Of a DNA stretch of 17,076 nt, positions 1-8,206 are shown one piece after another; the first letter of the stretch is position 1; the number at the start of each line of letters is the position of its first letter. This DNA is from Agrocybe praecox (taxonomy: Eukaryota; Basidiomycota; Agaricomycetes; Agaricales; Agrocybaceae), in contig CAXHKQ010000041.1 in assembly GCA_964017145.1 (NCBI GenBank), positions 1 through 17,076 on the forward strand. Reading direction: 5' to 3'. The position numbers and the translations under genes are program-made. The notes under the pieces are model-generated. The model made no database searches. It saw only the letters and a program-made list of their open reading frames with translations, and was not told the DNA's origin.

Positions 1-110
1 TTTTGACTCAAAGTTCTATAGTATTTCAGTCAGCCGTCGACTTTTGCGCTTGGATTTGGAGTTCATTTGGTTAGCTAGTTGCTAATGAACGAATTCCACT
101 ATCCAAGCTT

Positions 111-148
111 GTGTGTATGTGTGTGTGGCTGTGTGTGCATGTGTGTGA
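111..148. repeat. GT-rich microsatellite
   Basis: Interrupted (GT)n with TATG and GCAT interruptions. Confidence 0.8.
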
Positions 149-640
149 TTGATTGCGCCATGATGACATCGACCAGCACGACGACGACGGTGCCAGATTG
201 CTACGCTTTCGTCTCGCCCCCTTTCCGCGCTGCCAGCAGCAAACGTACTTCCATATTATCTGCAATACTCCCCCTTCCTCCCACCTCCTCCTCCTCCTCG
301 TCGTCGACACCATCTACCATCTCTCTCTCTGCTCGCTGTTGCCGTGCGCGCATTCGTGCTACGCGTAGCGCTCGGCGCGCGCGAGGTCGAGCATTAGATA
401 ACTGGCTTGGCTTCGTTCAGTCTGTCGCGTACCGTTCGCTCCATCGCACTTTGTCCGTCTCCAACTCGTGAACACTCCACATCATCACTATCTACCTGCT
501 ACCAGCACTATATCATGGAGAATATTGTGCATATTACACTCCAGCCCCAATTGTAGTTTATCTCTTCGACCCAAGTACGTCGAATGTTTTAATCCAACAC
601 ATTCGATTATTTTCTGTTTTCAGTGAGTGTTTCGTGACTC

Positions 641-674
641 GTGTGTGTGAGTGTGTGTGTGTGTGTGCGCGCGC
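641..674. repeat. GT/GC microsatellite, alternating purine-pyrimidine
   Basis: (GT)n passes directly into (GC)4; 651-674 is a 24-bp uninterrupted alternating purine-pyrimidine tract. Confidence 0.85.
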
Positions 675-766
675 TCGACGTTGATTGTACTTGTTCTCTT
701 TGCGTTGTGCGCGTGCATAACGGCTTTTAACTAGGGCACCGAGAAAGTATACAAAAGAGAACAAAA

Positions 767-793
767 GCACACGCGCGTGTACACACACATACA
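767..793. repeat. CA/CG microsatellite, alternating purine-pyrimidine
   Basis: A 27-bp uninterrupted alternating tract, GC-ACAC-GCGCG-TGTACACACACATACA in composition. It lies about 100 bp from the opposite-sense GT tract at 641-674. Confidence 0.85.
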
Positions 794-1012
794 AGCACAC
801 ACTGTCACAGCAGCGCATAACGACCGAACGCCAACCCAATTTCAAGTACATAATAAATGGCGAACACTCGTCGTGGCAGCCGAACTCCGCACCGCCACCG
901 ATTAACCTACAAAATAATTTATCACTGCCAATGCGTGCGTGTAAAAGAGCACGCATATGCTCACCAGAAATGCTCATCACCTACTTGTGCCAGGCCAGCA
1001 GTGTGCCAACTC

Positions 1013-1024
1013 GGTTACGTAACC
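1013..1024. promoter_or_regulatory. Perfect 12-bp palindrome containing TTACGTAA (PAR-bZIP/Vrille-type site)
   Basis: GGTTACGTAACC is fully self-complementary and centres on TTACGTAA, the ideal site for PAR-domain and E4BP4/Vrille bZIP proteins. The same octamer recurs at 9893 and 12651. Confidence 0.35.
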
Positions 1025-1560
1025 ACTCAGTATTCGCACACACACGCGCGCGCAGCGAACACAAGCGCTTGGGCGAAAAAATGAGCACACAAAACCAGTT
1101 TGGCGTTCTTTCCCCCGAGATACACTCGTGTATCTTTTATCGCGTCAACGAAACTCGTATTACACGAGTGTGAGATTCCATTCAATGTGGCTGTGGCTAC
1201 CAAATTCGCTGGACACAGTCGAGAGTGTAAGTAGTAAGTAGTCTCCAGTCTCCACACTGATCACGGAAAATTGAGCACACGCTCTGCGCGACCTATTTAT
1301 TGGGCGTGCTCGTTCGTGTGTGTGCGCATGGCGTTTCCGCATTGGCGACCATGTTTTTTTCCTCGTTTTCGTTTCCGAACAAACAAAAAACACGATACCA
1401 GGGCGCTTCTCTAGCCGCGCTGGTACCGGAAGACAAACGCTGTAAAGTACTTTCTTCGTTTTGTTTGAACGGACAATTCCAAGTACCGCGCCCCACTTGC
1501 GTGCAAACGAGCATACCTTTGTGCGAGTATGTACCACGGGCACGGGCGCACACACGAAAC

Positions 1561-1583
1561 TAGGTTAGGTGTGTCCTAACCTA
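1561..1583. repeat. Perfect 9-bp inverted repeat (hairpin) containing TTAGG/CCTAA
   Basis: TAGGTTAGG and CCTAACCTA are exact reverse complements, separated by the 5-base loop TGTGT. Confidence 0.8.
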
Positions 1584-2077
1584 TATAGCAGTTGGGCGCT
1601 CTCGTGTTCGTGTACATAGGAGTACCTATCAGAGCGCATACCGTAGTCGTTCCACGAACTATACTACCGAGTCTAGTCGTCATCGTGGCGTCGAATCGTG
1701 CACACACAAACCCTGTTGGCGCGTCACGTGGCCCACCACCCCACTACCATTCTCGCACACATCGAGAGATAGTTACATAAAGCCAACCAGCGGACGCCTG
1801 GCCTGTGCAGCAAGTTTCCCACTATTCACACCATACCAGCACTACTACCACCTCGCGATTCGCCTGCGCTCGATGTGGTTTCTGTGTCAGTAGAGTGTGC
1901 GACGAAGCTCCAAGCGGACGCGCGCGCACGCACGCACGTTGGTTGACTGGTTTGTGTGTGGTAAGCTCGCGCAAGCGTGCGTGAGCATTGTGCTTTCGTG
2001 CGCTGAGTCCGCTCGTGTGCTGTGTGTGTGCTTTGCTACGCCGAAGCGAACGCACGTTGCGTCTGCGTCCGTCGTTG

Positions 2078-2085
2078 TATATAAA
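2078..2085 (+). promoter_or_regulatory. Candidate TATA box TATATAAA
   Basis: A good TATA match on the plus strand, followed about 34 bases later by TACAGTC, a loose arthropod initiator, with TCAGTG ten bases further on. No gene downstream is recognised, so it may be fortuitous. Confidence 0.3.
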
Positions 2086-2395
2086 TGAAACTAGTTAAAC
2101 GTGTTTCTGGTACAGTCGCTCAGTGTGTCTCATCTGGTCGCGAAGGTAGCACGTTTGGTGTGCATGCTCAGCGTGTTCGCTCCTCGGGCGCGCTCGCTGT
2201 GTTGCGCATAGTCCACACACACACAACTACTATACTATTCCATCGAGAGTGTTCGTGCGCTGCTGGCTGGCTGGTTTCGTCATCGCGCGCGCGCGCACCC
2301 CAAATTTCATGTTTCGCCGCAGCCGCGCTGTCCGCACAAGCGAGTTTTCTGTGTCCGCTTCGGGTGGAACGATGGCGGCGCGCTCTGTGGAAAAG

Positions 2396-2403
2396 TGACG
2401 TCA
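2396..2403. promoter_or_regulatory. Perfect CRE palindrome TGACGTCA
   Basis: The exact CREB/ATF binding octamer, about 25 bases after a YY1/Pho-like ATGGCGGC and about 320 bases downstream of the candidate TATA box. The sequence match is exact; function is unproven. Confidence 0.4.
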
Positions 2404-2948
2404 TTTTTTCCATTACTTCATTGCACCGTTTGCACCCCGGAAGAGCGAACGGAGCGCGTTTCATCCTTGCTGCCTAACCCATATATAATCAAATTCTTTT
2501 GCAGGACGCACATCATGGATGGGATGGGAGCGCCCTTATCATCATCATCGCCATCGCCGTCATCGACGTACAGCCCGTGTGTACTGTGTGTATTGCTGTG
2601 CGTTCGCCTAGATCTGTGGGAGCGAGATAAAGATTCACTGTTACCATTGGACTCAGTCAGTCTTTTTCTCTCTCCTATAGAAATAGTGCTAGTCAACTGT
2701 GCTGGGAGCTGGAAGCAGACGAGAGGAGGCGGCTGGCAAGACGAAGCGCGGTTGCGACGGAGTCGGTTCATCAATCAGTGTGTTTTATAATCCGTATAAT
2801 TTTATAAATTACAGCTATTCTCCAACGCGATATACAAGTCAACTTTACACACATTGAACAGATACACGCACAGTTCACATAACCAGCAGTATTCGACGCT
2901 AATCAAAGGGGGGAGTCGCGCTTATGTACACGACTGCTGATCATATAC

Positions 2949-2966
2949 CGTCGTCGTCGTCGTCGT
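2949..2966. repeat. (CGT)6 microsatellite
   Basis: Six perfect CGT units. Confidence 0.9.
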
Positions 2967-3298
2967 GTACCATATGAGCGACGCGCCGCGTCTGCATGCT
3001 GGCGTGTTTGTACAACGAATAGACGACGACACACATGCGAGCTCGCGCTCTGATGATGCTAATGAAAAACTTACACAATTGTGAGCTCCCGCTCAAATGC
3101 GCGCGCTTGTGTGTTTGCCTGCCGTCGCGGTCGTCGTCGACGTTTTTGGGATCTTGAGAAATGTGTCGGTCGGTCGGTTGGGTCGCCGCCGCCGCTGCCG
3201 CCGCTCGGCACAAATACGTGCCACTCATGTGTGCGTGTGTGCGCGTACGTGCTGTGCGGTTGCCCATAAAGTCGAGATTATAAACACAGCGAGCAAAG

Positions 3299-3320
3299 GC
3301 GCGCGCGCACACATGTGTGC
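3299..3320. repeat. Alternating GC/CA/TG tract with 14-bp palindrome
   Basis: 22 bp of strict purine-pyrimidine alternation, ending in the perfect palindrome GCACACATGTGTGC (3307-3320). Confidence 0.8.
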
Positions 3321-4324
3321 CCGAATGTGCGAGCACAGTCCGGGCCGCTGTTTGCGCTGAGCTGCTGCCTGCTGGTGCTGGTTGGCTCTGAGCAAAGCAC
3401 ACAACACACACACGCAGCTCTACGTGCTGGCTTGTGTGTTTGACTTCGGCTTGGGTGTTTTTTTTCGGTCGCTTTGCCGTTGCCTCCACCAAGCCCAAGC
3501 CTGAACATACACACGTTTCGCGCTTTGCACTGTGTGGTGCGAGGCGCGCGCGATTGAGTGGTTTTTTGTTTGCCATTTGTCGGCGGCGGCAGCGTACACA
3601 TGTATATAATTTGCTTGGGATTGTAGCGCGAAGCGCAAACGAGGCGGCGAGCGTATCGTATGTGTGTGTGTTCGGCTCGTGTGCAGTCGAACATGCTGAT
3701 TGCGGATCGCGGCGCGAGCGCTTGTAAAGACCTTGAAGCCACTGCTAGCCGGCCACAGCCCGAGCAGTCTAACGACACATACAGATACACATACTCGACT
3801 AGCAAGTCATCAGCTCGCACGCCAGACCCCAGACCCAATGTGAACATATACGACGACGATACACACTGTACGGCGATATATCGGGCGAGGCGCGCGTGTG
3901 CTTGCCAGCACAGAAATGTTTTGTGTACACACACACATACACCCAGGCACACATGCATAGGTACGTGCTATTCACGCTGTACGCGCGTGCGTTTATAGTA
4001 TAGCGGAGCGCGTGTTGGAAATTAAATAGAAAAAGACTAGCCGCCCCGTTTGCATGTGCTTTGTTCGCCTGGTTCGGCTGGGTGATGTTACTACACACTC
4101 GCGCGCTCTCAATCACAACGAAACGGCCGACCGCCCAAGATTACACTGACGTATGCGTATTAGACGACACGATACACGAGCTGACAGGTCGGCAGACTTT
4201 CACTGGAGGGGATGGTGCCAACGGTCGATACAGTAGATTTGTATATAACTATACACAAACTAAATAAAAATAATAAATAACGTACTTAATCCATCTGAAT
4301 AACTATTCACCATACTTATGTGTG

Positions 4325-4567
4325 TCAATGCCACATCGATGATGCTCCGCTAACACCAGACCACACTGTTTTCGGCCTTCTGTAAAACTTTTCTGTCGTG
4401 CTCCTAATCATGAATCCGAAATAAGTTGGGTTTCTGGATGGCTTTTGTGATGACTTGGGATCTAGTGTAATCGAAAGTTCCACGACATATCTGCCCGAGA
4501 AAATGAGTATAGAGACGTTTCTTACATACCGCACGAACACACAAACACTGCCATCACCACCACTCAT
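4325..4567 (-). other. Unrecognised 80-codon minus-strand ORF, possible terminal exon
   Basis: The translated product is less repetitive than its surroundings (for example PTYFGFMIRSTTEKFYRRPK) and ends in TGA at 4325. An acceptor-like TACTCATTTTCTCGGGCAG ends at 4491 on the minus strand, so a shorter terminal exon of 4325-4490 is conceivable. I do not recognise the protein and cannot link it to other exons. Confidence 0.15.
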
Positions 4568-4621
4568 TCATTATACATTCAACAAAGTCGTCGCCGTTTC
4601 CAAGCAAAGTGTTTACTATGC

Positions 4622-4655
4622 GTGTCTATGTGTATGTGTGTGTATGTGTATGTGT
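4622..4655. repeat. TG/TATG microsatellite
   Basis: Runs of TG interrupted by TATG units. Confidence 0.8.
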
Positions 4656-6293
4656 TAGCGCTGTCGGCTGATTTTAAGTGGAAAAGTCTATTGACGCAAT
4701 TACGCCATTATCGCGCACATAGCAAGCAGCTACGCGCACACCACACACAGCTTACTGCTAGCACACATACAGTTACACTTCAATCGACCGTCGTCTAGCG
4801 TGTTTTTCTCTTTCTTCGCTGGCTCCATCATGCGCATACGATCAAGCGTGTTATTTCCCGATTGTAGGTTAGCTGGCGGCCGCTCGCTGGAGCTCCGCGG
4901 TTCGAACCGAGTCGGCGCCAGGCCGAATGCTGCAGCAAGTCTGGGGCAACCAACTATTCGGTCGATAATTCGCCACGCCACGCGTGTGAAGTGTGGCAGC
5001 AGCGAAAGTAGAAATATCGATCAAATTATGTGTAGTACATGGCAGCTGGTATATTTTACAACTGATCGACGATAGGTTCGGTTGAGGTTTTCAAACTGTC
5101 TGTGTTAATTCTTCTCAATTGTATTTCTATTTTGCACACCCTGTACAAATATGATGTAATATGCAATTTGGACGAATTAAATTGAGCGAGCGGGAATCAC
5201 ACAGTAGAGATTGTTATGTGTCTCTCGTCATGCGGATGCGTTTTTTCATTCTCCGTACGCAAATGCAGTCATTAATATTTCAAGACTGGTTGGCGTTGGG
5301 AGGTGACGCCAATGAATGTTGTAAGGCAGGTGTGGCGTGTTTCATGGCAAGTGTTTCTGAGATGCAAGCTGTATTATATAGTAGTATGCGTGGTATACAT
5401 AATATCCGCCCACCACACGTGCCAATGACAACTCGAAATCATTTGCATTCCAACTTCATATCGCCGCATCGCGAATGTGCTGAGTTGTGTGTATTGTCGT
5501 GTATGCCTCTGTATTATATGATGCATATGTATTTTATTATATTATCGCACACAACGATGTGATGGATGACGAGGATGAGTAATCGCGTACACAGGAAGCA
5601 ATACATTAAAAGTGCGCACACATACTGAAGCAAGCTCCGCCACACTCTCTGTGTGAATGTGCTGACTGTTGTGAAAATTGTACATATAATAATAATAGTT
5701 CAACACCGCATATACCAACTAGCTCACATTTGCTTTCAGCAAGGCGGCCAGCAAAACAGCCGAGAGTCCAACGATGGCGGAAAAACACACTCACACAAAT
5801 CAGCATCTGAGTCACGTACAAATCACCAGCATATGATATTCACAGCGCAATCATCGAACATAATATTACAGCTATTTTAACGACTGTTTGAACTACACAG
5901 CGTAACCGTTCACAAATATTGTGTTTAATCGCGAACGACCGAATTTCATTCCTACGGCAGCGGCAGCGACAGCGGCTGCATAATGTTTTTGAACGAATTC
6001 CATTTAGAATGTTGCTCTCTCAGCCGATTTGCATCCGTGCAGCGCAATTCGTATCCGCCCCGTGCGCGCCACGCACACCACAAAACACACTACACAGAAA
6101 TTCAATTTCGGAATTTCCACAACGACGAACAGCATCGAGTGCGCTCTGGCTCGTTTAGCGGCGTGTTTGAGTGTGCTCATGTTCCATACCATATCCATTC
6201 GACTACACTACACGATGGTTGTGTCGCTGTTTGTAATTAGGTCATGCGCCACATCACACACATACACGCGTGCACAGACAAGTGCCGCACTCG

Positions 6294-6307
6294 CACACAC
6301 ACACACA
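6294..6307. repeat. (CA)7 microsatellite
   Basis: Seven perfect CA units. Confidence 0.85.
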
Positions 6308-6638
6308 TGGTTGGGATTATATTGCTATAGCTGATGCTCCACTCTACGCTGCGGCATCTGTTTGTTCATCGAGCCAAATTCGTTTTCGGTAACAATGCCG
6401 AGTGTACACTCGAAAAGCACGAACGCGCGTCGTCTTTTTATTTTTGCGATGGGTGCGAATATGTAACCTAATTGGACATCGGAGAGACAGCAGCAGTATG
6501 GCCATCCTGAACACCAAAAGCACCCCACCCAGTTTTTGTAACGGTGTCAATCGCACACACGAATGGGGTATCTAGTGTCGTGAAACGCCTGCATGCAGAC
6601 ACACACGCACACGCGTACACATACCAGTAGCGATAGTA

Positions 6639-6667
6639 AGGAGTGCGGCAGAAAAAACCGCATAACT
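6639..6667 (+). repeat. Left terminal inverted repeat of the DD37E-like transposon
   Basis: It begins AGGAGTGCGGCAG and ends CGCATAACT, with an A-tract between. It is the reverse complement of 7781-7809 except for one base at the end of the A-tract. Weaker similarity continues inward for about 25 more bases (TATAGCT against TATAACT). Confidence 0.92.
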
Positions 6668-6879
6668 TTATTCGGCTATAGCTCGAAAACGACTTGAAAT
6701 AATAACATTATTTTTTCTTCAAAGTGATAGTATGCATTGTAAGATTTTTAACATGTAATCATTTCCTTTTGAAATATATCACAGTATCACAATGGCATCA
6801 ATATTTGAAACCCTTGCATTCGTCATCAAACAATTTATTGATAATCCGCAGTGGAGTCTACCGATCCTTGCCAATAAAT

Positions 6880-7620
6880 CAGAAGTTTATCAATAAATTG
6901 TCTCCAAAATTGTCGGGTCTAATAAAAACACTATCTATCTTTATAGAAAAAAAGGTTGTGGAAGAAAAAGTGTTATCGCAAGGCCAGGAAAGGCGAAGAA
7001 AGTGATAGCTCTCGTGAAGAAAAATCCGAGGTAGTCGAATCGCAGTTATGTAGTTAAAATGGGTTTGGGATGATAGTACAATGCGAACAAAAAATCAGCG
7101 TCAGGCCTAAGGTGCTATGAAGAGTATAAAACACTGAACATAGACGTGAAGAAGCGTCTAGTGGCTGGAAGACTCCCGTGAAAACGGATGTCGATTTTTG
7201 TCCAGCCATACAAATGTTTGTTTGTTTGGTTCTGGTTTGACAGGCGATTTGCATGTGTTGTTATTTTAGCATATCGTTCATCATATGTGGCTCGATGGAA
7301 CCAAAATATAAATATCAAGGAGTGCCTCTAGAAAAGGCTCCCACCATTCATTCGAAAGCCTATAGTGTCTAGTTGATCTGGCCTGATTGAGTGTCATGTC
7401 ATCATAAGTCTCCTACGATTGATTGGTAAAATAGTGATAAGATGACATTTGTACCCACGGAAGCACACCCTCCGAATTGTCCATAACTCCGGCCAATTGG
7501 GCGGTATTGAGCTCTAGTAAAAAGACAATTGAAGGTAACAAGTTCCTGATGGCAAAAACACCAAAGATTTGAAAAAAACAATGGATTACAGCCTCGATGG
7601 AGGTTACAAATACTTAGAAA
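6880..7620 (+). pseudogene. Decayed Tc1/mariner (DD37E-like) transposase
   Basis: Plus-strand fragments in shifting frames match an insect Tc1/mariner transposase. GCGRKSVIARPGKAKK (from about 6954) resembles the end of the DNA-binding region. QAIC (7241) and NINIKECL (7305) precede the catalytic WPD (7379-7387). HPPNCP then LRPI (about 7466-7498) form the conserved C-terminal block. Codons for the last carboxylate lie 38 positions after the WPD aspartate, leaving 37 residues between them, which fits DD37E. That codon is now GGG (7499-7501), so Glu is replaced by Gly. In-frame stops occur at 7388, 7427, 7484 and 7508, and at least three frame changes are needed. The family call rests on motif memory; the pseudogene call is secure. 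Confidence 0.82.
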
Positions 7621-7780
7621 AAACGAAAAATGGAAGGTATTCCGAAAAGCTTGATACCTTTGTCAAAATGGAAAGTTTTTGTTCTGTATATAGAACAAAC
7701 AAATCTTAAAAGAATTATCTTTTATATTCCGTTTCATTTTTAAGGATTGCTGCACAGGTTTATAAGTTATAGAGTAAACT

Positions 7781-7809
7781 AGTTATGCGTTTTTTTCTGC
7801 CGCACTCCT
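7781..7809 (-). repeat. Right terminal inverted repeat of the DD37E-like transposon
   Basis: It is the reverse complement of the left repeat at 6639-6667, differing at one of 29 positions, and is followed directly by the TA duplication at 7810-7811. Confidence 0.92.
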
Positions 7810-7921
7810 TATAAGATTGGGATTCGATTAAACGGTCGTTGGTGGGTTCGTTCGATAGTTTGGTTGCCATGTTATACATCATTGGAAAGGAGGGACCTTG
7901 ATCTCCAACATACAACTATTT

Positions 7922-8206
7922 TCCGAACGATTAAGAGTTATTTAAAGGCCCACTGCGCTGTTGAAAATGTCGATGTTTGTTTGTGGAAAACTGGGTGCGA
8001 AATCATGAATTTTGCAACGGATTTCAATTGGCGATAGAAAGAGAATATATTACGAGTACCCTAAACGTGAAAAATTACTAATATCGCTAACACATCCGAA
8101 AATATGGATTACTAAAGTGGAAAGTCGACAAAGGTGTATTTGTGATGGGATCAGCAGGAAGAATTGGACTAAAAGGTCTTTAAACCAACGAATCAGTTGA
8201 TACCGT
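7922..8206 (+). pseudogene. Fossil of a classical mariner (DD34D-type) transposase
   Basis: Short plus-strand blocks follow the order of a mariner transposase. SERLR (7922-7936) fits the end of the helix-turn-helix region. WVRNHE (7992-8009) matches the WVPHEL motif. LQRISIGDRKRIYYEYPKRE (from 8012) matches the FLHRIVTGDEKWIYY block and keeps the first catalytic Asp (8033-8035). WDQQEELD followed by KVFKPTNQ (8146 onward) matches WDQxGVVYYELLKPNQT. About 25 residues between WVxHE and LQRI are missing, several frames are used and stops interrupt it. The second and third aspartates were not found. No inverted repeats were seen, so the element's ends are unknown; AT-rich DNA continues to about 8600. 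It is independent of the neighbouring DD37E-like element. Confidence 0.72.

Larger units (their letters stand above)
1..2070. other. Gene-poor CA/TG- and CpG-rich sequence
   Basis: No exon can be supported. ORFs here run on both strands through stop-poor simple repeats (Cys/Val/His/Thr/Arg-rich products) and look like chance. The stretch includes GT tracts at 111-148 and 632-674, a CT run at 321-330 that could bind GAGA factor, an ACG run at 178-189, a CA/CG tract at 767-801, the TTACGTAA palindrome at 1013-1024 and a hairpin at 1561-1583. Confidence 0.55.
2071..4320. other. Non-coding, repeat-rich stretch with promoter-like motifs at its left end
   Basis: Contains a TATA box (2078), a CRE (2396), a YY1/Pho-like ATGGCGGC (about 2371) and acceptor-like sequences (TTCTTTTGCAG ending near 2504, and ATTACAG near 2814). 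After the first acceptor an ATG at 2515 opens a 91-codon frame to 2790 that I do not recognise. The rest is CGT, CA and CG repeat sequence. The long ORFs of 2941-3958 are repeat-driven. Confidence 0.45.
4321..6636. other. Non-coding stretch, mixed composition
   Basis: Apart from the weak minus-strand ORF at 4325-4567 and an unremarkable plus-strand 133-codon ORF at 5161-5562 with no recognised motif, I see only simple repeats: TG/TATG at 4622-4655, (CA)7 at 6294-6307 and a CA/CG tract at about 6598-6622. Chance ORFs are frequent. Confidence 0.5.
6639..7809 (+). mobile_element. Tc1/mariner-superfamily DNA transposon, full length but inactive (DD37E-like)
   Basis: The element spans about 1.17 kb. 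It is bounded by 29-bp terminal inverted repeats that match at 28 of 29 positions and is flanked by TA on both sides (6637-6638 and 7810-7811), the target duplication expected of this superfamily. It is visibly more AT-rich than the surrounding CA/TG-rich DNA. Inside is a transposase fossil on the plus strand with several stops and frameshifts. The element cannot make its own transposase, but its ends are well kept. Confidence 0.88.

Noticed and set aside
2941..3958. Long overlapping minus-strand ORFs of 211 and 226 codons
   Set aside because: Products are Cys/Arg/His/Thr/Val-rich with repeat-encoded runs, and the opposite strand is open too. They arise from stop-poor CA/CG repeats, with no domain recognised.
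4876..4922. Cluster of NotI, SacI, SacII, TTCGAA and GGCGCC sites resembling a cloning polylinker
   Set aside because: Order and spacing do not match a known vector polylinker and the flanks look like host DNA, so it is probably coincidence in CpG-rich sequence.
4895..4925. GGTTCGAACC resembling a tRNA B-box
   Set aside because: No acceptor stem, anticodon arm or proper A-box could be fitted around it, and the T-stem does not pair.
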